DNA of 64,000 nt, taken from Volvariella volvacea V23. Taxonomy: Eukaryota > Basidiomycota > Agaricomycetes > Agaricales > Pluteaceae. A model generated the notes under the pieces. It searched no databases. It was given only the letters and a program-made list of their open reading frames with translations, and was not told where the DNA came from. Positions 9,961 to 21,304 of the stretch are shown in pieces (the stretch's first letter is position 1; every line of letters starts with the position of its first letter). A program made the translations under genes and the position numbers. The stretch lies in the NCBI GenBank assembly GCA_000349905.1, contig KB722738.1, positions 1,173,551-1,237,550 of the forward strand, written 5' to 3'.

Positions 9961-12900
9961 TAATGAAATAAAAAAGACAGCGAAAGTGGTGATACTTACA
10001 TTCAGGACGAGAGTAGATAGACGGGGTTCCCCAGACTGAGTCTCTTTGTGATGATCGGATACTGGCAGCACTTGATGCTAGCTTCTCCTTGCGAACTCTG
10101 CCAAAGAATTTCTCCTCACTCTTAATGAGATACTTTTCAATGCAAAGCTCATGCTCCGAGTTCTTAGAGTTGAGGTTCTGCAACTTCTGAATGAACTCAG
10201 ATGCGACACCTCCGTCAGCGTCAGTGAACTATAGAGTTATCGCTTTAGTGAGGAGATCATAGGATTGCGGTAGACCTTACAGATGCAATAGCCTTGTTCA
10301 AAGGAGAGTTGGACTTCTCATCTACAATAGACGAGATAGATTCGACTGAGGAAACGCGCGAATGTGCACCAAATGGGCGATTAGGTTGCAAGTTGCCCTC
10401 TACAAAAGGATCAGGAGCATGACGTTGGTCCTTAGCAATAGTCCTATTGGCACGTTCCAAGAAGTCAGTGTATCCTTGAGAACCATCCCCTCCGCGTTCA
10501 GTCGCGAGTGAATTCCTGGTATCGTCGTTGTGAGTGGTAGCGTTGTATCCCGAGTTAACACTGCGGGCATCCCAATCTGGTTGAGTAGGAGCAGCCTGAG
10601 CGACGGGATCCCAGTCATCGGTATCCTGCATAACGGTTGGTCGTCCGCCATCGCAATCTGATTCCCTCCAGGAGTTGGATCCTGCAAGAGCACGACTGGT
10701 GTTGATGCTGCGCCTGTGGAAGTCCTCCATGCGTTGCCTCCATTCGACTACAGGGAATCGTTGTACAGCAGATCGGGCACGTAGGATGGCACGTTCTTCC
10801 TCTGTCGATTTCAAAGCCATCTTGATGGTCTTTGTGAGCTGTGAAAGCATATGCGCTGTTGCGCTAGACTCTACAGGGTACCACTGGGTAGGATATCAGT
10901 GCCTGCTTACTCCCACCAGGACAAGGGACATGGAATGCTTACCCAACCAGGCATTAAACCCAAACCACCAAGTCGACTACCAATACCAAGTGCGCCTTTT
11001 CTACCGAACTCTACAGCGACTAGACCGAAAGGTTCATCGCGAGAGGGGATCAAAGCGAAGTCGGCACCACTGAACAAGTAGGGCGGGAGAGCAGTGAACT
11101 CAGGCTTAGAATATACGCGATCCGGATACATCTCCATCAAGCGTGCAAGTTTCTCGGCAGCAAAGCGCCCATATAAATCGATGACGGGACCTACACAGAT
11201 GAGCTGGACGGATGGTCGCTTCTCAAACCTATCAAGATCAAATTAGCTCATTATACGAACCCAAAGCACAGGAATACTTACAATGAGGGCATGACATCGG
11301 CGATAAGGTCGACACCCTTTTGCTTAGACCAACGACCAACGAACACCAGTAAATCCGAGTTCGGGTCTTGCTTGATACCAGCCCACTCTTGAGCTTGTCT
11401 CTTCAACTCGGGGCGGGCAGCTTCGGCAGCTTGATCGATCTGTACGGCTTTGGTGTCGAGAGGGTTCTCATCCAAAGCAGCGATATCACTAGGATCGGGA
11501 TTGGGCAAAGAGTCGACATGCTTGAGGGTCCACAGGGCAGGGTATCGAGCCCAACTGCGCTTTCCGTATTTATCGGATACACCAGCAACACCTACACTCT
11601 TTTGATGCACACTAATAAATGAAGCGGCGGCATGGAGCAAATTGAACGTATTTCCGAATTGAACGTATTTCGTGCAGTGTTCCTTGCTGATGTTGAAGGC
11701 GGAGCAAACTTCCTTCATTTCCTCTTTCGTTCGAAGCGGCCATAGACCCTGGAACTCGGCATTGTGGAGAGAGAGGCAAACAGGAAGGACTTTGGGCAAG
11801 AGGTAGATGGGCGCAAGAGCTCCGTGATAGTCATTGATGTGATAGATATCAATGGTAGGGAAGCGTCGAACAGTAGCAGCAATAGCTTGGTTCCAAGTGG
11901 AATAAAAGATCGCAGAGCTGAGATCGTCCATACGAGCGGGGTAAGGATCGGATTTGGTTTGCGCGCGGAAAACGGGGGAATCGAGGATAACATAGGTGAT
12001 ATTATCGAGAACGTGGGTTTCGACCTCAATGAGGTAAGGTTCACCGAATATGATGACTTCAATCGGGTCTGCGGGTTCACCTGCGGGGTACTCAAGGTCC
12101 TTAACTTTAGGTATCACCCAGACGAGGTCAACATCCGTCATGGCCTTGCCCATCAGACTTGACATGACACCAAGACCACCGATCTTGACTTTGAGCTTCC
12201 AGTCAATGATTTCGTACTCCAAAGTAGCGATGAGAACCTTGCGACGTTTGTTCTTGTCTTCTGGCCAGCCGATGATCTCTGTGTTTTGCTTGTGACCAAA
12301 TATCTTCTCCGAAATGGGGAGACCATCCTTCAAATCCGTTGCTGACTTGTTGCTAAGCGCACCCATAATTGGGAAGTAGTTTGTATGGGTTTTGGCTTTG
12401 ACGCCATATTGGTTGTGCTTGATACCATAGAATGCCCACATGAAGATGACAACCGCGAGGACACCAGTGATAATGGGTATCACCGTGAGGAGGGCATACA
12501 TTATGGCACCAACAGAAGCTTGCCCACGTGGGCGCAGGGACCAGGACATGTCAGAATCGTCGACAATGAGGGACCAAGACAGATGAGGTCGGGGAGGTGC
12601 TGACATATTGAGATAGTTTGGAGCAACAGTGTTGGGAGGAAGACGATCGAGAATGCCATCATGGTCTGCATCACCGTAGAAATAGTCATCAAAACCCCAG
12701 ACGTTCAATTGAATATAAGTGGGCCATGCAGCCATAATTTGGAGCTCCCATTTTCCGTCCTTATTCTTCGTCATCTGGTGTGGAAGACCTTGGTCGTAAC
12801 CCCAGTTATTGAATGGACCACGAGCCAAGAATTGTGGGACACGGCGAGGAGCGCCGTTGTAATTAAGATCTGCATGAATCACTCCAGCAGTAGACAAAGT

Positions 12901-15900
12901 AGACTGACTCCAATCTATGTAGGGATAAACTGATTTAGTGAGCGCTAAGAATAGGCACAAATAAGCTCACATTGCACGACGACATGGTCACCGTCCCAGA
13001 AATTCTCGGAGAGCCTGAACATGTCGGCATCGAGGACGCTTGTATCTTCCCATTGACTCCATTGTGTCCAATTCTTTCCAAAATTCCAGGACCATCTGAA
13101 CATATCGGCGCCGTATGCGCGGTGTGTGAACCGGTACTCTCCGTCGGTGAACACAAAAGAACCTTGATGATCGTATTCTGACTCCGGGAATACCATGACA
13201 TTGTCAATGGTGCCTTTCCTGAGGAGGAAGTGATCATGAGCCTGATGGGCGCGATCATTTAGTAACGTTTCAGTTGCTTCAATGTAGAATGATTAACTCA
13301 CCCCTGTGCTGGCGTTGCCTGCAGCAGGTGGATTAGAAACCGTTATTCTTAGAACACCATCAGGGAAGTTGGTCAACGTAGCACTCCATCTCCAGACTGA
13401 AACATCGCCCCCAGGAATCCTTGAAGGATCGGCGTCCGTGACATTCCCGCACTGCACATTCGTAATGGTAGGCGCGCTTCCTCTGCCGGAGGATGACATA
13501 TTGAAAGAAATTGCATCCGTAACCCCATCACAGACCATAGGCATGTTGAATTCAAGGGCAATATCGACTGTAGTAGCGTTAATATCCCCGGGGTTGACGA
13601 TAATTCGGTGATCGTGTCCAGGTTCAAAGCGGGTGATTGCAGGTTGTGGGGATACCCATTGCTCTACCGGTACGAGGGCCTTGAAACTGTAGGGATCCAT
13701 TGTCACAGTCTCCAAGCATCCAAACCAAGGGGCTTGTCCGTCATCATTCATTGAGGACAGGGACTCTTGGAGGTCGTACTCTTCATAAGGGGCGAAAAGA
13801 TTGCGAACGCGAGTGGTTGATGAAAATGGGGATGAGATCCATAAGGACTGTTTGCAGTTGAAGGTGTAGGTTTTTGTCGTATTTTCGTTCGTGTAGAGCA
13901 ACCAGACTTGGTCTTGGTAAACACCACCAACTTCTTGGACACCAGGTAGTGCCGCGCGAGATACAGACCAAAGACCCATCTCGGTTTCAGTATTGTTGGA
14001 CCCAGGACGATGAATCTGATAAGTCCAGTTTCCTCGTTGAACTAAGTTGAAACCATCTTGGAGTGATCCGTAGATTGTTCGAAGGTAGTGCATATGCTTG
14101 AAAATTCTACGAGAATCCATGGTCACGTCGAAATGATCAAGTGCATTCCAGTCATCTTTGCAGCCGAGGTGACCCCGCTCTAAAGGCATGTCGAAGTACT
14201 GCTCAGAGCCCAGCGTATAGCACCCATGGCGCTTCCAAGCTAAGTTAGCATCCATGGCCTGACGCCTGTCACTCCACATTAAGATGAGAATACAAGACAC
14301 AAGAATACATTCCTACGCACCCATACATGTAGTTGGCTGCGCCATTATCAAAAAGGTAGAAATTTTGTTCTTCGCCATAGAAGAGCTAATGCAACAGTCA
14401 AAATCCAGCGCTCACAAGATCGAATTCCGGCATACCAGTGGAATACCAGGCATAACCAGCGTATTGATAAAGGTTCCCAAAACGCTGCGCTGGGTACCAT
14501 TCTCTAGTGTCGGCCACCTGAAAATGTCGAAATTGCTTGTTCCATACATGTGCCGGGGGTCGACTTCGCCACTAAAGGCATTGAGGAAGTCGTTGCTAAC
14601 GAACATTTGGTTCCAAGCAGTGACGAAATTGACGTCGATATCATAGGCAACACGCAAGTTTCCATCCATTCCAAGGAAGCGCGCTAAGGCACGATAAATG
14701 GAATAGTGAAAAGCCACGCTGTCAAGGGCACCAGAATCTCGGTCGCGAAGGAAGTATTGGTTATCATCGTGTGTTACATTGCCTGCAGCCAGGAAGCCAG
14801 GAGGTAGCTGTGTTGGGGTGCGCCCACGACCACTATGCAACTAGTAAGACCACGAGCAACGTGAAGAACCTGACAGAAGAAAACATACATGTATAACGCT
14901 CCGAATGTGTCACCACCAGTAACTTCTCCTGCGATAAAGAAGTTGTGCTTTCCGATGTCGTAGGCGCATTGACGGGTATGAGAAGACCATTCCGCCATTC
15001 CACCCACGGTAACCTGTGTCGCCTTANNNNNNNNNNNNNNNNNNNNNNNNNNNNNNNNNNNNNNNNNNNNNNNNNNNNNNNNNNNNNNNNNNNNNNNNNN
15101 NNNNNNNNNNNNNNNNNNNNNNNNNNTCGACACGAATAGCATCAAAATCCAAGGCCCTGATTGCCATACAGGAAAAGACCTGAAGTTTTTCCATTACTGA
15201 GGGTTTCCACTCTCGTAGACGGTCTTGCACTGATGCAAACTTGGATAGCTGACGTTGCCAATCAGGATGGACACCAAAGGCTTCCATGTCTCCGTATTGA
15301 TCAAAATCTGAGTCCATGCAGCCATTGACCTCGATCTCCACAATTTTACCATCATCCTCCCACATGACGGGCATCTGACAATTGGGATCCCGGTTGTTAT
15401 TGAACTAGAGATACCGCCTGCGTTAGAGACTGTCCCGAGACTTTCTAAGACAATACGCACAGAGAAATCCGCATACTCAGAGAACCCCCAAGGCATATAA
15501 GGACCATTCTTGTACACAGCCCTGTATTCATTGAGGTTGAAAGGCGTACTCGTATTCAGAAAGCTGGGGGTTACTATTTTCAGTGCCGTAACGAAAGGGG
15601 GCTGTAAGCAATGCATACCCTTCAAACCCGATAAGGTCTCCCAAAGTACCGACGGTAAAGTCAACCATGAGATACATCCCATGGGCATGGATTTCGTCAA
15701 TAGCCCATCGCCAATCATCAATAGTCCCCCAATGAGGATCTAGGACACTGAAATCAAGTGGCGAATAACCTGATAGCCGGTAAGTAGAGAAGCGAACAAC
15801 ACAGGAGTCGGAACGTACTGTCGGCTTGCCAGATCATGTTCAGGAAGGGGGTACCAGCGATGAAAATAACGCGAACACCCATGTCATACAAGTAATCGAG

Positions 15901-16224
15901 TCGAGATACCAATCCCCTGAGATCGCCACCATGTCGAAGCTGGGTTTCACGCCAGTCGTACTCGAAGGGTGTGCCAAAGAAATCATTATTGGCAGGATCT
16001 CCGTCGGCAAACTTGTCCAGAAGGATGGTGTATGCAGGCAAAGCGCGCCAATTTTCGGGTGAGGGTGTGTAAGTGGTATTGGGCCGGGTGGATTCATATT
16101 CGAGAGGTGACTGGGCATCTCTATTGACGTTGATATTCCAATTTACAAGTTCTTCTCTCCATGGCGAAGCAGAAACGAAGTCAAGGAGCAAGGACACCGC
16201 AGCGAATGCGGAAAACAGCCGCAT
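8295..16224 (-). CDS. AGS1: Cell-wall alpha-1,3-glucan synthase (GH13 + GT5 + multi-TM)
   Basis: Very large plasma-membrane synthase of wall alpha-1,3-glucan, many exons, probably over 2,000 residues. The order is: signal peptide ([20 protein letters not shown]); extracellular alpha-amylase-like GH13 domain, about 16.1-14.4 kb, with DFDAIRV followed by KATQVTV (nucleophile region), [15 protein letters not shown] (acid/base Glu) and a THDDNQYF region; Trp-rich beta domains, about 14.3-12.6 kb; a TM segment near 12.45 kb ([18 protein letters not shown]); cytosolic glycogen-synthase-like GT5 domain, about 12.3-10.85 kb, with [29 protein letters not shown] and [18 protein letters not shown]; a Ser-rich linker; then about ten TM helices, 9.76-8.3 kb, for polymer export. 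The last intron restores a KEQLSRP end with TAA at 8295-8297. The N run at 15027-15126 interrupts the nucleophile motif. Confidence 0.96.
9929..9957. repeat. (AAT)n microsatellite inside a glucan synthase intron
   Basis: About nine uninterrupted AAT units plus a partial one, followed by a slightly decayed CAATAATG. It lies in the AGS1 intron at 9906-9999 (donor GTAAGTATC, acceptor TTTAG on the minus strand) and makes that intron 94 nt long, nearly twice the local norm. Confidence 0.95.
15027..15126. other. Assembly gap (100 N) within AGS1
   Basis: Exactly 100 N, the conventional placeholder for a gap of unknown size. On the minus strand the upstream flank ends ...CGT GTC GA and the downstream flank begins T AAG GCG ACA. 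Direct joining gives Arg-Val-Asp-Lys-Ala-Thr-Gln, the family's conserved sequence, so the true missing length may be zero. Confidence 0.98.
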
Positions 16225-16998
16225 GAGGACTGCTAGATAATGGGCTAGAGAAGCCGATTAAGAATGGAGGTGACGGGTGGCGCTGAAATAGCGACTCACG
16301 GAGACGACCACGATGACGAAAGGAAGGAAAACAAAAGGGATAAAGAGAAGGAGGAGGAGGAAGGAAGGAAGCAGAAGTCAGGATTGACAGAAGGGTATTT
16401 GAGCCCGAGACAGACAGACGGCGCTCGGGACCTCGTTGCATTATTTAGCCCAGTTTACACTGCCATCGACGGGAACCTTCAGGTCTGCCTTCTCCTACAG
16501 GAACCCTCCGTTATCGACGGTCCCTGCAGCCGTCCTGACACTATCTTTATCTCGATCCAAGCCCATACAGATTTGCACGCAAATGCCACTTACCATCCCC
16601 ATGTGTTGATTCCTCCTGTCAATTAGCGTCGGCAGTCCACCTACCACCGGTCCATCATTCCTCGTCCTGTTTGTTGCCATATCTCTCCGACCTGGTCTGA
16701 GCCCGGAGTCAGCGGTGTCAAGATACCATCCACCTTGATCGTGCCCTGGGTGTGAGAAAAGCGTCGGGCACTCCTTTTGGTTTGGTCTCTAGCCAATTAA
16801 TTGGTCGATAAGGGTTATTGATTACATAATAAGCACAGCAAAAAATAATGCGACTAACTAATTGTAACAGGTAATTGTCTGTTGTCGTCGTTGTCATTGC
16901 CGACCACAATACATCCCTTTCTCGCTCGCTTCTTTTATTGGCGTCGTCGGCCCTTTGCACGACAATCTCGCTGACTCAAGCCCTCGTCTTTGCGCTCG
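16225..16998. promoter_or_regulatory. Shared divergent promoter of AGS1 and STE11
   Basis: 774 bp between two divergent starts. Near AGS1 there is a purine-rich tract (about 16310-16380, GGA/GAA-rich on the plus strand). At 16793-16804 there is a perfect 12-bp palindrome, CCAATTAATTGG, which holds a CCAAT box on each strand. Close to STE11 the sequence is rich in pyrimidines, as in many fungal promoters. No convincing gene is present. Joint regulation of the two genes is inference. Confidence 0.55.
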
Positions 16999-19900
16999 AT
17001 GTCCGCCATCGCTGCCAGCGGCCCGTATGTCAACATCGAAGATACCTCAGTCTCACCCCCGAGATCAGCTCCTCCGGCTTCACCGACTTCCTCGCATCTG
17101 GCGACTCGATATACGCAATTCGTGCGCGGGCAGAACTCCCCTTTTCCAACGACGCCGACCTCTGCCGCCCACACAACCAGTCTCGAGCCTCCTTCGGGCG
17201 TCTCTTATGCCGATTTCCTTGCGACCTGGAACGATACTCATGTTGCGCGCTGGCTGAATGAAATCAAGTGTGGTGTCCATGCGCCAACATTCAGGACCAA
17301 TGAAATTCGCGGCGACGTTCTGCTCGAACTTGATCAGTCCCTTCTCAAAGAAATGGGTATAACGAGCATTGGTGATCGCCTGAGAATTATTAACGGTGTC
17401 AAGGCTCTCAGAGTACGGGTTGCATCACGTACCCCTGTTGTCAATAGCCCACGACCCGATCCCCTTCCACACCATCGGCCGGTCCGAAGCAATGATTACA
17501 ATACCGACAACTTGGCGAATAATGCTCAGCCCAACCCCCATACTCGTCACGAGCCCCGGCGACCTCCCCCGCTCGTATTGCCCAACAACAGCAATCGTTC
17601 TGATCTTCCACATATTGTCCGCGACCTTCAGCCAGACTCTGCCCCACCTACCCGTTCTATTCCAAATCCAATTCGTCCTTTACCTCAGCCCAACCCAAAT
17701 CCTTCAACCAGCAATTCCAATGCTCCAGGTGGTACACATTCTGGTGCTCATACAACTGCCCCGGCACCGTCTCGGCCGGGGCTCCCTCCACTACCACCAA
17801 TCCCACGCACACAACCTCCTCAGCCTCCAGTAAACCGCACTGTAGGCCGTATCATAAATAATAGCAATCCCTCTAGCCGTCGTACACCTACCCAAGTCGA
17901 TCCTCCTGCCTTCACACAACAAAACCTACCACCGCCGCCTGCACAGCATCAGTGGCCTACGAAGTCTTCTTCAGATAATCGTGCTGGTTCCCCCCTTGGT
18001 AACCTCAAACGAGGTGGGATCAACACCGCCCATATCCGAACTGGATCCTTGGGTACAAACTCGAATCAACCTAATGGACATCCACACCACAAGATGCCGA
18101 TTCGACCATCTACAGGCAGCACCCACCCATACGCCAATGCAACACCGACATTGCAACCACCCGCATCTCAAGCACACAACTTATCCCCTATAAATGAGAG
18201 CTTTTCATCACAACACGCTACCACCGGTACCCCATCACCTCCTTCGTATCCACCAACTCGTGGGGCCTATGGATCCAATCAGTCGCATAGTAATGCCCTT
18301 TCTTTAGATGACCTCAAGAGAAAACTCGTTAAATTCTTGCTCCCTGACGAATCGCAGAAGTTCACAATTGATGTCGCTGACTGCACCAGCGGTGTGGAGA
18401 TCCTGGAAAAAGCTTTGAAGAAAGTTGAAAAAGGCGGATCAAGATATTCTAACGACGGTGAACCTAACGAACATATCCTCAGTGATGAGAATGGGCTAAG
18501 CATTGATGGATGGGGCGTTTATTTGGACATGGGCACTGAGGATGGTCCAGGTGAGTCATGGAATAGGTTTTGAATGCCATGTCACTGAGGCGACCTGTCA
18601 AAGCTGCACCGCTTACTGGAAATGAACTATTGGCCATATGCCAAGACCGTGATCACCCCATCCGTGAGCATGGGTTAACTCTGCGCAAAACTGCTATCGC
18701 AAGTCGCACTGGGAACGCATCTCCAGGCCATGGCAAATTCTTGCAGGCTGGAAAATATACCAAGCGAGCGAGCTCCATCAGTATTCTTAGTGGTTTAGGT
18801 GTACATGATCCTGAAAAGGCACTTGACCCAGCATCCTCAACTGCAGCAGGTCGCCTAAGTCCAACACCTCAGACAAAACGACCATCAAAATTACGAAACT
18901 TCTTTGGACAGCGCCCGCCAAGTGAACTCATTACAACACATCTGACCGAGTACTTCCCATTCACGGAAAAGAAAGTCTTGGAAAGGACTGCCAGGCACAG
19001 CATTTTGAGGTCTTCACGAAGAGATAGTAATGCCTCGTCGTTAATTGGTAATGGTATTGCACCATCTTCAAGGTTCGGTGTCGGCTCGAATTCATATCAG
19101 GAAAATTAGCTGATGCGCCTTCTCTTTCCAGCAGCGGGCACGATGTTCCACCCCTTCCCGAGAAACACCTACGGCCCCAAGAAGATATTCCTCGTGTGTC
19201 TTTGTCGACAGAGGATGGTCGCTCAATCGATCTTAGATCAGAGGAATCAACTCTACCCCCCGCTGCACCTTTACCACCACAATTGTTGCCTCCGATTCCT
19301 TTCCCCACAGAATCGTTTTCAGATTCCATGAAGAGCATTACTGGGAGTCAACGTCAAAGACCGCTTTCCCGAATGTCTACAGCGTCTAGAAGACTGAGTT
19401 ATATGACTGAGCTACGGAGTAAGAGGGACAGAACTGATACCGCCAGCTTGATGACTGTCGATGAGATTACTGCCGAGGTCGAAAGTAGGGTCGTTAATAA
19501 CAAGTCCGGTGGGTCGAGTGAATCAGAAGACTGGACGAAGGTTGAAAGCGAAGAAGCTGAGAATGAAAAGGATGAGCAACAAGACGATGACGGATCGGAT
19601 GCTAGCTACGACGAAGAAGAGGCTGATGATGAAGATGATGATGATGATGGACCTGGGAAAGCGATGACCTCAAAGGCTGGTAAGCAGCTTATCATCTAAG
19701 TGGTACATTATTTTTGCAAATTGGCTAACCTGTTCCGCTCGCAGGGAAATGGATCAAGGGTGCACTTATCGGTGCCGGTTCGTTCGGAAAAGTGTACCTG
19801 GGAATGGACGCCTCAAACGGGCTTTTAATGGCTGTCAAGCAAGTCGAGCTTGCCAGCGCGACTGGACCAAACTACGAACGCAAGAAGTCTATGTTGAGCG

Positions 19901-20782
19901 CTCTCGAACGAGAAATCGAATTGTTGAAAGACCTCCAGCATGAGAATATTGTGCAATATCTGTGTATGCGACCTCATTATTTTGGTACTGTGCTCTGCTG
20001 ACAGATCGACAATTCTAGACTCTTCGATCGATGATGAATACCTAAATATCTTCTTGGAGTATGTTCCGGGAGGGTCTGTAACAGCGTTACTCCGCAACTA
20101 CGGCGCATTCGAAGAGCCCTTGGTCCGAAACTTTGTAAGACAGATCCTACAGGGCTTGAGTTATCTGCATGAACGGGATATTATACACCGAGACATTAAA
20201 GGTGCCAATATCTTGGTTGATAATAAAGGAGGTGTTAAGATCTCGGACTTTGGTATCTCAAAGAAGGTTGACGACAGTGAGTCCGATTTGTTCTATATCT
20301 AAGGAATTCCTCGAGCTTGTTTCATTAGATTCAGCACCCATCGGAGGAAATAGGATGCACAGGCCCTCTCTGCAAGGATCTGTATTTTGGATGGCACCCG
20401 AAGTCGTCAAACAAAGTGTTCACACTCAGAAAGCCGACATTTGGAGTGTGGGTTGTCTGGTCGTCGAAATGCTTACCGGCGAACATCCTTGGGCTCAGCT
20501 AACTCAGATGCAGGCTATTTTCAAGGTGCGTGACCCTGTCAGTTGGATTGGTTTAAAGTGCTTACTGGATATACTCGATTGTCTTTTCTATCTGCACTGC
20601 ACTACTGCCACCAGATTGGCTCATCTGAACAACCGACAATACCCTCTGATATTTCTGCAGAGGCACAGGACTTCTTGCAACAAACATTCCGGCTGGACCA
20701 CACCGCACGGCCTTCTGCTGCCGAACTTCTCCGTCACTCCTGGATTGTGGGCAAACCTAAATCCAAATCATCAGCTTCATAA
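16999..20782 (+). CDS. STE11: STE11-type MAP kinase kinase kinase
   Basis: The start ATG 16999 gives [20 protein letters not shown]. Domains in order: SAM domain at about residues 70-145 ([38 protein letters not shown]); a long Pro/Asn/Ser-rich linker; a Ras-binding/ubiquitin-like domain ([20 protein letters not shown]); a second Ser-rich linker with a very acidic patch (about 19550-19655); then a C-terminal Ser/Thr kinase domain. Kinase motifs are all present: [50 protein letters not shown] and [19 protein letters not shown]. The domain order matches fungal Ste11/Byr2, the MAPKKK of mating, filamentation and stress cascades, which binds Ste50 through SAM. The kinase part has several short introns; the last is about 95 nt. 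Confidence 0.95.
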
Positions 20783-21304
20783 GCTTCTCATGCTGAAGCA
20801 TTTTCGTCCCATTAAACTTTTTCCGCTCTAACGTTACTAATGTTGTTCAATGATACCTTAATTCACACCACCCACGACGCATATACCACCTCGCGATGTC
20901 GCTGCTGTTATTGACGGCGTTTCCAAGACGCTTGCTCAAGTTCTGACAACTATGCTATTCTTGTTCATCTTTTTGGAACCTATTGCTCAACCCACAAACC
21001 AGTCTGATTCACATCCTCATCGTCCATCTCTCATGTTCGCTTTCAAACATACCAATTTGATAGTATCTCACCATATGACAGCACCCTTTCGTCCATTTTG
21101 TATTTTTGTTCTTTAGAATGAAATTATTACAGTCGTCCAGCAATACTTGTCCCATTCCCTCGGTCTCATGGGGATGTCATTGTACCGTAGCCTACGTTGC
21201 TTAGAAGAGGTCTCTGTTTCCCCATGACTGATTCGTGTGGTAAATTTAAATTAGCTTCCGCTGGCGACTGGACCACTCCAAAGGATTGCAAGTAAGTTGG
21301 GTTC
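20783..21304. other. Convergent intergenic region (STE11 and TRM1 3' ends)
   Basis: 522 bp between two stops facing each other. It must hold both 3' UTRs. The plus-strand part is T/C-rich. I see no coding or RNA gene. Confidence 0.6.

Noticed and set aside
14412..15374. AGS1 could be a pseudogene or two genes because frames do not join across the N run
   Set aside because: The frame break is produced by the 100-N placeholder; removing it restores the conserved motif in frame.
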